5,310 nucleotides of DNA from the NCBI GenBank assembly GCA_963204845.1, contig CAUJIL010000234.1:1-5310 (forward strand), given 5' to 3'. The notes under the pieces are model-generated. The model searched no databases. It saw nothing but the letters and a program-made list of their open reading frames with translations, and had not been told where the DNA came from. Shown piece by piece: positions 1-5,223 of the stretch (position 1 is its first letter; every line of letters starts with the position of its first letter). Source of the stretch: Pseudomonadota bacterium (GTDB taxonomy: Bacteria > Pseudomonadota > Gammaproteobacteria > Pseudomonadales > UBA5518). Both the position numbers and the translations under genes were made by a program.

Positions 1-17
1 CCGGGCAATGTGCCCGG
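1..17. repeat. Short perfect hairpin, REP-related
   Basis: CCGGGCA and TGCCCGG form a perfect 7-bp stem around a 3-nt loop. The CCGGGC/GCCCGG arms match the hairpins at 53-67, 4040-4054 and 4073-4091, so this is probably the remnant of another member of that repeat family. The window starts here, so any left partner is out of view. It could also be the terminator hairpin of an unseen gene to the left, but no T-run follows it. Confidence 0.5.
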
Positions 18-44
18 AACACCGGGCCACGCGTAGACGTTCTC

Positions 45-124
45 GCGTAGGGCCGGGCTGCGCCCGGACATTATTTTTCCGCAGCCCGATCGGCCACATG
101 TTCGGCCACAGGCCGAACCTACGC
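45..124. repeat. REPIN-like element 1 (two REP hairpins in inverted orientation)
   Basis: The ends are perfect inverted repeats, GCGTAGG (45-51) and CCTACGC (118-124). Just inside the left end is the hairpin CCGGGC-TGC-GCCCGG (53-67). Just inside the right end is the 8-bp stem GTTCGGCC-ACA-GGCCGAAC (100-118). The GTAG at the 5' foot of the first hairpin and the CTAC (GTAG on the other strand) at the foot of the second match the known layout of REP sequences handled by REP-associated tyrosine transposases (RAYTs), and of paired REPs called REPINs. No RAYT gene is in the window. The same layout recurs at 4068-4153 and 5044-5104. Confidence 0.72.
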
Positions 125-134
125 GGAGTGGGTC

Positions 135-167
135 GCCGGTCGGGCGATGAGCAGCCGGTCGGGCGAT
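135..167. repeat. Short direct repeat of 14 bp
   Basis: GCCGGTCGGGCGAT occurs at 135-148 and again at 154-167, with a 5-bp gap. It lies between REPIN-like element 1 and the candidate operator. Similar CCGGTCG words occur in the spacer next to dnaJ (5129-5197). It may be a regulatory repeat or merely repeat debris; nothing in the sequence decides this. Confidence 0.4.
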
Positions 168-180
168 AAATAGAGTCCGG

Positions 181-200
181 CATGATCCATATGGGTCATG
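181..200. promoter_or_regulatory. Candidate operator: 20-bp near-perfect palindrome
   Basis: CATGATCCATATGGGTCATG is palindromic at nine of ten pairs; only 186/195 fails. Its core TGATCC-N4-GGGTCA recurs as TGACCC-N4-GGGTCA at 2658-2673, upstream of the third regulator. The 20-bp size and dyad symmetry are usual for LuxR-type binding sites. The right arm touches the proposed -35 at 198-203, and the centre falls about 43 bp before the predicted transcription start, the classic place for a LuxR-type activator site. Operator function and the protein that binds are inferred. Confidence 0.5.
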
Positions 201-227
201 ACAGGCGGCGCGGGATGGGGCTAGGAT
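198..227 (+). promoter_or_regulatory. Candidate sigma-70-type promoter of the first regulator
   Basis: ATGACA (198-203, five of six matches to TTGACA) and TAGGAT (222-227, four of six to TATAAT) are separated by 18 bp. Transcription would start near 234, giving a leader of about 57 nt before the ATG at 291. The adjoining palindrome supports this being a regulated promoter. Such matches arise by chance fairly often in any sequence. Confidence 0.35.
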
Positions 228-290
228 CGGGGGTCAAAGGAACGGTAGTCGGCTAGTCACGCGGCTTGACCACACGGAAGAAGAACAGCG

Positions 291-1421
291 ATGAACAGCA
301 CGCATCTGGCGCAGGGATTGCGGATCACCCAATTGCTGCTCGAGGCGGTGGATGACCCGGAGCGGCTGCGCGCGGCGCTGCACGCGATGACCGCGCTGGC
401 CGACGCCGACGCGGGATTGTTCGCGAGCGCGCGGCGCGGCGGAGACGCCACGCACGGCTTCGTGGTGACCACCGCACGCGACGACTGGAGCGGCGGGCAG
501 GAGTCCGTGGCGTTCCCGGACCTGGCGTTGTACCGGCGCCTGGCGCCACGCGCGGCGTCGGAGCGCCTGCACGACGTGCACGCCCTCGCACGCAAGCACC
601 GCCATTCTTCCTCCGTGTCCGCCGACACCGAATGCCTGCTGGCACACCTCGGGGCCGACGGCGGCGCGATCGCGTACGTGGGCTTCGTGCGCCGCGCGCC
701 CGACGGCTCGCGCATCGAGGCGACGCGCCGCGCGTTGCTGGAAGGACTGCTGCCGCACGTGGGGCGCGCGTTCGCCATCGCGCGGCGGCTGGAGCCGGTG
801 CGCGCGGTCAGCGTGGCGGCGATGCACCGCTTCGACAGCTACGCGATCGCGGTGGCGATCGTCGACGAGAACGGTGCGCTGCAGTACTGCAACGAGGCCG
901 CCCGCGCGCTGTTCGGCGCCGCCGACGGGCTGCGCATCGACGACGAGGGGCGCCTCGGTGCCCATGACGAGGCGACCGCCACCGCGCTGATGCAGGCGAT
1001 CGGGGAGCACATCGCGAGCGATCTGCCCGACGGCCACGTGGCGCGCGAACTGCTGCGCATCGATCGCGGCGCGGGCCGCGAGCCGTTGTCGGTGGCGATC
1101 AGTCCGTACCGCAGCGTGGGCAGTGCGCCGTTGCACGGGCCGCACGGCGGACTGGCCGTGGTGCTGATCCACAATCCCGAGCAGCCGCTGGCACGCCTGG
1201 CCGACGTGATCGGCAACGTGTACGAACTGAGCGCGCAGGAAGCGCAACTGGTGGAGGCGATCGCTACGGGTGCGTCCATCGAGGACATCGCACGCGACGC
1301 GGACCGCTCGATCGACGCCGTGCGCTCGCAACTGAAGCGCGTGTTCCGCAAGACCGGCACCACGAAGCAGACCGAGCTGATGAAGCTGGTGCTGAGCGGG
1401 CCGATCGCGATGGTGCGCTAG
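291..1421 (+). CDS. LuxR-type HTH transcriptional regulator 1 (PAS-like sensor, no receiver domain)
   Basis: A 376-residue, probably cytoplasmic DNA-binding regulator. Residues 311-368 form a LuxR/GerE-type HTH: YELSAQEAQLVEAIATG, then EDIARDADRS, and a recognition-helix region IDAVRSQLKRVFRKTGT. Conserved features include Glu317, Gly327, Ile333-Ala334, Val344 and Lys354-Gly356. Residues about 183-295 look PAS-like (AIAVAIVDENGALQYCNEAARALF). Residues 1-165 resemble a GAF or autoinducer-binding fold only weakly. There is no phospho-acceptor receiver domain, signal peptide or membrane segment, so it is not a classical response regulator; it may sense a small molecule or partner. The ATG at 291 has a purine-rich Shine-Dalgarno GGAAGAAG (276-283) 7 nt upstream. 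The next regulator begins 3 nt after its stop, in the same frame, so the two are probably co-transcribed. Ligand and targets cannot be read from the sequence. Confidence 0.88.
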   Translation: MNSTHLAQGLRITQLLLEAVDDPERLRAALHAMTALADADAGLFASARRGGDATHGFVVTTARDDWSGGQESVAFPDLALYRRLAPRAASERLHDVHALARKHRHSSSVSADTECLLAHLGADGGAIAYVGFVRRAPDGSRIEATRRALLEGLLPHVGRAFAIARRLEPVRAVSVAAMHRFDSYAIAVAIVDENGALQYCNEAARALFGAADGLRIDDEGRLGAHDEATATALMQAIGEHIASDLPDGHVARELLRIDRGAGREPLSVAISPYRSVGSAPLHGPHGGLAVVLIHNPEQPLARLADVIGNVYELSAQEAQLVEAIATGASIEDIARDADRSIDAVRSQLKRVFRKTGTTKQTELMKLVLSGPIAMVR

Positions 1422-1424
1422 CAC

Positions 1425-2636
1425 GTGGGCGCGGACCAGTCACCGCTGCCGCTGCTGCTGCAGCCGCAGGACATCTCCGCGCTGCTGCACGAACTGTACG
1501 GAAGCGCCACCGGCAGCACGCGACTGGACGCCTTCCTGGACCGGCTGTGCGCGGTACTGGGCGCGAGCCTGGCGTCGGTGTCGATGTCGGACCACGAGAC
1601 CGGCCGCTGGCGCTACGTGGACTACTTCCCCCTCGCGGCCGAGGTGCTGCACGCCTACGAAACGTATTACGCCGAAGACGACCCGATAAAGGCCGAGCTG
1701 CTGCGCCGCCCGGCGGACCGCTTCTACACCTCCGACGAGCTGGGCACGACGATCGAACCCGCTGCCTACGCCCGCTGGCAGCAGTGGTTCGGCGACTTCG
1801 GCTACCGCGATCTGTGCGCGGCGCATTTCCCGCTCGGCGAACACTACAGTTGCCTGATCGGCATCGCGCGCAGCGGCACGGGGCCGGCGTTCGCGCGCAC
1901 CGAGGTGACACTGCTCGAGTTGCTGCTGCCGCACCTGCGGCAGGTGCTGTCGATCCACGCTCGCATCGACCAGTTGCGCATCCTGTCGGACATCGCGCAG
2001 GAACAGTTCGCGCAACTCGGCACCGGCTGCATCACGCTGAACGAAGACAAGCGCGTGAACTTCATCAACTCGGTGGCGCGCGAGATGCTGCGCGCGGGCA
2101 ACGGGCTGCTGCTGCGCGACGGCGAGTTGCACCTGAGCGACGCGAACGCCGATGCGCGTTTCCAGCAGGCGCAAAAGACCTGCATCACCACCTCGCGGCT
2201 GCCGACGGTGATCACCAGCGGCGTGACCGCGGCGCCGCGCGAGGGTGCGCTGCCGCTGAACGTGGTGGTGCTGCCGTACCGCACCGATGCGGCGCCGCAC
2301 CTGCTGCTCGCGCAGGCGAGCCACGCGATCGTGCTCGTCTTCGACCCGGCGCGCCCGAGCGTGGCGCCGCCGCTGATCCTGCGCGAGCTTTACGGGATGA
2401 GCGAGTCCGAGGCGACCGTGTGCTGGCGCATCGCACGCGGGGAATCGCTGGAAGAGATCGCCGCGGCCGAACAGGTCAGCAAGGAGACCGTGCGCTCGCA
2501 ACTGAAGCGCGTGTTCACCAAGACCGGCACCAGCCGGCAGTCCGAGCTGGTGCGGCTGGTGCTGATCGGGCCGGCGGCGGTCGGGCGGCTGCCGGAGACG
2601 TGGTTGCCCGCACGGGAGTCGTCCTTCACGTCCTGA
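1425..2636 (+). CDS. LuxR-type HTH transcriptional regulator 2 (autoinducer-binding-like and PAS-like sensor)
   Basis: A 403-residue paralogue of regulator 1. The HTH is at residues 322-380 (LYGMSESEATVCWRIARGE, then SLEEIAAAEQVSKETVRSQL), with conserved Glu329, Gly339, Ile345-Ala346 and Val356. A PAS-like segment lies at about 198-306 (GCITLNEDKRVNFINSVARE). The N-terminal part (about 20-175) contains YYAEDDPIKAELL at 81-93, recalling the aromatic/Asp-Pro motif of LuxR autoinducer-binding domains, though the usual ligand-contacting set cannot be verified by eye. GTG at 1425 is the only reasonable start: the in-frame TAG of gene 1 lies two codons upstream and the next in-frame Met is residue 54. 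No good Shine-Dalgarno is visible, so translation probably depends on coupling to gene 1. It has a 24-residue tail beyond the HTH. No AHL synthase is nearby, so it would be a LuxR solo if it binds a signal. Confidence 0.87.
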   Translation: MGADQSPLPLLLQPQDISALLHELYGSATGSTRLDAFLDRLCAVLGASLASVSMSDHETGRWRYVDYFPLAAEVLHAYETYYAEDDPIKAELLRRPADRFYTSDELGTTIEPAAYARWQQWFGDFGYRDLCAAHFPLGEHYSCLIGIARSGTGPAFARTEVTLLELLLPHLRQVLSIHARIDQLRILSDIAQEQFAQLGTGCITLNEDKRVNFINSVAREMLRAGNGLLLRDGELHLSDANADARFQQAQKTCITTSRLPTVITSGVTAAPREGALPLNVVVLPYRTDAAPHLLLAQASHAIVLVFDPARPSVAPPLILRELYGMSESEATVCWRIARGESLEEIAAAEQVSKETVRSQLKRVFTKTGTSRQSELVRLVLIGPAAVGRLPETWLPARESSFTS

Positions 2637-2657
2637 TCCTGCGACCCGCAGCTTTCC

Positions 2658-2673
2658 TGACCCGAACGGGTCA
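2658..2673. promoter_or_regulatory. Second copy of the palindromic operator (or short terminator stem)
   Basis: TGACCCGAACGGGTCA has 7-bp perfect arms around a central AA. It matches the core of the palindrome at 183-198 (TGATCC-N4-GGGTCA) at eleven of the twelve arm positions. It lies 21 nt after the stop of regulator 2 and 150 nt before the ATG of regulator 3. Because ATTTTT follows directly (2674-2679), the same bases could form a short intrinsic terminator for genes 1 and 2. Conservation of the motif upstream of gene 1, where no T-run follows, favours a protein-binding site; both roles may coexist. Confidence 0.5.
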
Positions 2674-2692
2674 ATTTTTCGAAAATCGATTT
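2674..2692. promoter_or_regulatory. AT-rich palindromic patch upstream of regulator 3
   Basis: A run of A/T with two overlapping perfect 10-bp palindromes, TTTTCGAAAA (2676-2685) and AAATCGATTT (2683-2692), stands out in very GC-rich surroundings. It directly follows the operator-like dyad and lies in the 187-bp gap before gene 3, so it probably belongs to that gene's promoter region. No convincing -35/-10 pair could be placed: TTGCAT (2703-2708) with TAAGCT (2725-2730) has a 16-bp spacing but a weak -10. Confidence 0.3.
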
Positions 2693-2823
2693 CCCGCCCG
2701 TATTGCATGTTCATTCGGCCCGCATAAGCTTCGGGGGTGTAGTCGAGGCCCGGACCGGATTCCGGCAGCGGGCGGCGCGAGGGAAGTACGTTGTGATCGC
2801 GTGAAGCTGGAGCAGGTCAGGGA

Positions 2824-3987
2824 ATGGGCGATTTCGAAACGCTGGACATCCTCATCGAGGACATCTATGCCGGCGCGCTCGGGAAACTGACCAGCACCGG
2901 GCTGCTGGAACGCATTGCGCGCTGCCTCGGCTACAGCGCGGCCGGGGTGGTGACCGCCCGCAGCATGTTTTCCGAGCCGGTGTGCTCCTTCGGCTGGAAC
3001 ATCGATATCCGCAAATGGACCCGCGCCGAACAGCAGTTCGGCATCCAGGCCAATCTGGCGGCACGGCTGGGACGCCCGATGCTCGCCGGCGAGTTCGCCT
3101 TCCGCGACGAACTCATGTCCGACGAGGAACTGCAGGCGCAGCCGTGGTTCCCGCTGCTGGCGGCCGACCCCGCGATGCAGGACGGCATGCGGTTCTGCCT
3201 GGAGAACTCCCCCGAGCGCAGCATCTTCGCGGTGTTCCGCAATCCCGTACCATGGCCCGAGCAGCCCGAGGACCGCGCGCAGCGCATCCGGCTGGCCACG
3301 CGCCTGGCGCCGCACTGGGTGCGCGCCACTCACCTCTATCTGCAGATCGACCTGGTGGACGTGCTGCGCCGCGCCTACGCCGAGGCGGCCAACATGGTGC
3401 CTTATGCAATGGTGGTGTTCGACAACGGCGGCGATGTGTTCCTTACCAACACCAAGGCGCAGCGCCTGCTCACCGGTGACGGCTTGATCCTGCGCCGCCA
3501 GGGGCTGCACGCGCTGGATGACACCGAGAACCAGGCCTTGCAGGACGCGATTTCGGCCGTGATCGAGGCGAAGCTGCACCACCGGCCGCAGAAGCGTTCG
3601 AAGGACGTGATCGTCTCGCGTCCCTCGGGGCGGCGTGCCTACCAGGTGATCGTGAAGCCGCTGTCGCCGGGGCGTTTCGGCGACGGGCGCCGGCCGGCCG
3701 CGGCGGCGGTGATCGTGGACCCCGACGAGGAGTTCATCGTCACGCTGGAGCGCTGCCAGGAAATCTTCGGTTTCACGCGCGCCGAGGCGCAGGTGGCGCT
3801 CGGTATCATGCAGGGCCGCTCCCTGGAACAGATTGCCGAGACACACGGCAACAGCGTCATCACCGCACGCAACCTGCTCAAGCGCGCCTTCAGCAAAGCC
3901 GGCGTGAAGCGCCAGAACGAACTGACGCGGCTGCTGCTGAATTCCCCCCTCCTCTTCGACCTCGACAGCGATACATCCGGCATGTGA
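2824..3987 (+). CDS. LuxR-type HTH transcriptional regulator 3 (PAS-like sensor)
   Basis: A 387-residue regulator with the same overall plan as its two upstream neighbours but more diverged. The HTH is at residues 313-371: EIFGFTRAEAQVALGIMQGR, SLEQIAETHGNSVITARNLL, then KRAFSKAGVKRQNELTRLLL, with Glu321, Gly331 and Ile337-Ala338 conserved. In the recognition helix, ITARNLLKRAF replaces the VRSQLKRVF shared by regulators 1 and 2, so DNA specificity may differ. A PAS-like region spans about 190-300 (MVPYAMVVFDNGGDVFLTNTKAQRLL). The N-terminal 170 residues form a presumed sensor domain without a recognisable catalytic motif. There is no receiver domain or membrane segment. The ATG at 2824 is preceded by GGAGCAGG (2809-2816) at a good distance. 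It is separated from gene 2 by 187 bp containing the candidate operator, so it probably has its own promoter. Ligand and targets are unknown. Confidence 0.87.
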   Translation: MGDFETLDILIEDIYAGALGKLTSTGLLERIARCLGYSAAGVVTARSMFSEPVCSFGWNIDIRKWTRAEQQFGIQANLAARLGRPMLAGEFAFRDELMSDEELQAQPWFPLLAADPAMQDGMRFCLENSPERSIFAVFRNPVPWPEQPEDRAQRIRLATRLAPHWVRATHLYLQIDLVDVLRRAYAEAANMVPYAMVVFDNGGDVFLTNTKAQRLLTGDGLILRRQGLHALDDTENQALQDAISAVIEAKLHHRPQKRSKDVIVSRPSGRRAYQVIVKPLSPGRFGDGRRPAAAAVIVDPDEEFIVTLERCQEIFGFTRAEAQVALGIMQGRSLEQIAETHGNSVITARNLLKRAFSKAGVKRQNELTRLLLNSPLLFDLDSDTSGM

Positions 3988-3989
3988 CC

Positions 3990-4118
3990 GGACACGTGTT
4001 CGCCCTCGTTGGGCCGTGCCCGGACATTGTTCGCCGTCACCGGGCCGTGCCCGGACATGCCGTCGCTCGTAGGTCCGGGCTGTGCCCGGACATTGTTCGC
4101 CGTCACCGGGCCGTGCCC
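3990..4118. repeat. Tandem array of four 31-35-nt hairpin repeats
   Basis: Four head-to-tail units lie at 3990-4021, 4022-4052, 4053-4087 and 4088-4118. Each begins GGACA and ends GTGCCC, with a GGGC-N3-GCCC hairpin across or near its end. Units 2 and 4 are identical, and with flanking bases form a perfect 44-bp direct repeat (4016-4059 and 4082-4125, 66 bp apart). The array starts 2 nt after the stop of regulator 3 and runs into REPIN-like element 2. In RNA the stems could stop or stabilise convergent transcripts from both sides. It is neither coding nor CRISPR-like. Confidence 0.75.
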
Positions 4119-4153
4119 GGACATGAATTGTTCGGCCGCAGGCCGAACCTACG
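4068..4153. repeat. REPIN-like element 2 overlapping the dapB stop codon
   Basis: It has the same layout and orientation as element 1: CGTAGG (4068-4073) and CCTACG (4148-4153) are inverted ends. Inside are GTCCGGGC-TGT-GCCCGGAC (4073-4091) on the left and GTTCGGCC-GCA-GGCCGAAC (4130-4148) on the right. A further CCGGGC-CGT-GCCCGG hairpin lies between them, so this copy carries an extra tandem unit. GTAG feet are at 4069-4072 (plus) and 4152-4149 (minus). On the minus strand the second foot contains the TAG that ends dapB. The strong stems also make it a plausible bidirectional transcription barrier between the convergent genes. Confidence 0.72.
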
Positions 4154-4952
4154 CGAGGCCGAGGACGTGCTGCATCGAATAGAAAGCCGGGGCGCGGCCC
4201 GGGAGCCAGGCGGCGGCGCGCACGGCGCCGCGGGCGAAGGCCATGCGGCTCGATGCCTTGTGGGTGATCTCGATACGCTCGCCGTCGGCGGCGAACAGCA
4301 CGGTGTGATCGCCCACTACGTCGCCGGCACGCACGGTGGCGAAGCCGATCGTCTCTCGCGCGCGCACGCCGGTGTGCCCTTCCCGTCCGTACACCGCCAC
4401 CTTCGCCAGATCGCGCCCGAGTGCCCTGGCAACCGCCTGCCCCATGCTGAGCGCGGTGCCCGAGGGTGCGTCCACCTTGTGGCGGTGGTGCGCCTCCATG
4501 ATCTCGATGTCGACCGTGTCACCGAGCGTGCGCGCGGCGATGTCGAGCAGGCGCAGGCACAGGTTCACGCCGGTGCTGAAGTTCGACGACATGCACACCG
4601 GCACGCGGCGCGCGGCGTCGTGCACGGCAGCGAGCTGCGTAGCGTCGAAACCGGTGGTGCCAATGACCAAGGCACGGCCGGCGTCGGCGCACAGACGCGC
4701 GTTGGCAGCGGTGGCGGCCGGGGTGCTGAAGTCGATCAGCACGTCGAAGGCGTCGATCACCTGCGCCAGCGACGCGACCACCTCGACACCGAGGCGCCCG
4801 ATGCCGGCGAGCGCGCCCGCGTCGGCGCCGAGCAGCGTGCTGTCGGGGCGCTCGATGGCGGCGGTGAGCGTGGTCTCGGGATTCTGCGCGACGGCCTCGA
4901 TCAGGGTCTTGCCCATGCGGCCGGCGGCGCCGTTCACGGCGATTCGCGTCAT
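4149..4952 (-). CDS. dapB: 4-hydroxy-tetrahydrodipicolinate reductase
   Basis: Cytoplasmic NAD(P)H-dependent reductase of the diaminopimelate/lysine pathway; it reduces 4-hydroxy-tetrahydrodipicolinate to tetrahydrodipicolinate. The 267-residue product is close to the family norm of about 270. The N-terminal Rossmann motif is GAAGRMG (8-14), followed by IDFSTP (73-78) and GTTG (98-101). The signature EAHHRHKVDAPSGTA (153-167) contains the expected catalytic His155 and Lys159 and the substrate-binding Gly165-Thr166. The chosen ATG (4952-4950) is preceded by AGGAA 7 nt upstream and opens directly with the conserved MTRIAVNGAAGRMG. An in-frame ATG 12 codons further up overlaps the likely -10 box and adds no conserved sequence. 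dnaJ lies upstream on the same strand, the usual gammaproteobacterial order. The stop codon lies within REPIN-like element 2. Confidence 0.97.
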   Translation of the reverse strand: MTRIAVNGAAGRMGKTLIEAVAQNPETTLTAAIERPDSTLLGADAGALAGIGRLGVEVVASLAQVIDAFDVLIDFSTPAATAANARLCADAGRALVIGTTGFDATQLAAVHDAARRVPVCMSSNFSTGVNLCLRLLDIAARTLGDTVDIEIMEAHHRHKVDAPSGTALSMGQAVARALGRDLAKVAVYGREGHTGVRARETIGFATVRAGDVVGDHTVLFAADGERIEITHKASSRMAFARGAVRAAAWLPGRAPAFYSMQHVLGLA

Positions 4953-4988
4953 CGGGTGGTTCCTGTGCGCAGGGTGTGTAGGGCGCAC

Positions 4989-4994
4989 ATTCTA
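4989..4994 (-). promoter_or_regulatory. Candidate -10 box of a dapB promoter
   Basis: Read on the minus strand, TAGAAT matches five of six bases of the TATAAT consensus. It would place the transcript start near 4982, about 30 nt before the dapB ATG and upstream of its AGGAA ribosome-binding site. No good -35 was found at 16-18 bp, so the promoter is either weak, activator-dependent or wrongly called. An own promoter makes sense because a REPIN-like element and 271 bp separate dapB from dnaJ. Confidence 0.35.
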
Positions 4995-5043
4995 GCGTCC
5001 GCTACCGCGCAATGCTCGGCGTCGCAGCCCGAGCCCAACAGTT

Positions 5044-5104
5044 GTAGGTTCGGCCTGTGGCCGAACACCATAGCCATAAATGTCCGGCCACAGGCCGGAT
5101 CTAC
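5044..5104. repeat. REPIN-like element 3 between dnaJ and dapB
   Basis: GTAG (5044-5047) is followed by GTTCGGCC-TGT-GGCCGAAC (5048-5066). A 16-nt linker (5067-5082) leads to TCCGGCC-ACA-GGCCGGA (5083-5099) and the T-CTAC foot (5100-5104). The two REPs face each other with GTAG at both outer ends, the compact REPIN form. Here the TTCGGCC-type hairpin is on the left, the reverse of elements 1 and 2, so this copy is inverted relative to them. It sits in the dnaJ-dapB intergenic space, where it could reduce read-through from dnaJ or protect its mRNA 3' end. Confidence 0.75.
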
Positions 5105-5128
5105 GGGAACCCGCTAATTGTTACGCGC

Positions 5129-5197
5129 GCGGTCGGCGTGTCCGGTCGTTGTGCGTGCGGTCGGCGTGGCCCGAGTAGACCCGCCGGTCGTTGTGCG
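5129..5197. repeat. Interleaved short direct repeats in the dnaJ-dapB spacer
   Basis: GCGGTCGGCGTG occurs at 5129-5140 and 5157-5168, and CCGGTCGTTGTGCG at 5142-5155 and 5184-5197. The pattern suggests a decayed duplication of a unit of about 28-42 bp. No open reading frame or RNA gene is evident here. The CCGGTCG word is shared with the direct repeat at 135-167. Confidence 0.45.
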
Positions 5198-5218
5198 CCC
5201 GGCCGGAGACCAGCCGGG
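5198..5218 (-). terminator. Hairpin just downstream of dnaJ, possible terminator
   Basis: In the minus-strand transcript, CCCGGCUGG and CCGGCCGGG can form a 9-bp stem (one G-U pair) with a 3-nt loop, starting 5 nt after the dnaJ stop. No U-run follows, so it is not a canonical intrinsic terminator. It may act as an mRNA 3'-end stabiliser or help factor-dependent termination. Confidence 0.3.
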
Positions 5219-5223
5219 GCGGG

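Noticed and set aside
291..2636. Response-regulator (two-component) identity for the LuxR-type proteins
   Set aside because: No receiver domain with an acidic pocket, phospho-accepting Asp and Lys is visible at the N-termini, and no sensor kinase gene is present.
1440..2714. Long minus-strand open frame opposite regulator 2 (424 codons)
   Set aside because: It is rich in Arg, Gln, His and Ala with no domain signature, and antisense to a convincing regulator gene.
2671..3846. Long minus-strand open frame opposite regulator 3 (391 codons)
   Set aside because: It is a mirror of the real coding frame. It has no recognisable motif, and the plus-strand frame has a good HTH domain and ribosome-binding site.
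3639..4124. Minus-strand open frame with a repeated peptide (GHGPVTANNVRA)
   Set aside because: The peptide repeat simply translates the tandem hairpin DNA repeats; the rest is antisense to the 3' part of regulator 3.
4016..4125. Possible CRISPR array (44-bp repeat, 22-bp gap)
   Set aside because: There are only two perfect copies, the intervening sequence is itself a repeat variant rather than a unique spacer, and no cas genes are nearby.
4953..4988. Longer dapB start (12 extra residues)
   Set aside because: The upstream ATG overlaps the probable -10 box and adds residues not seen in the family; the ATG at 4952 has AGGAA at the right distance.
3984..5117. Long plus-strand open frame across the repeats and dapB (377 codons)
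   Set aside because: It is antisense to clearly coding dapB, its N-terminus is a translation of the hairpin repeats, and its composition (rich in Arg, Ala, Gly and His) is that of a high-GC shadow frame.
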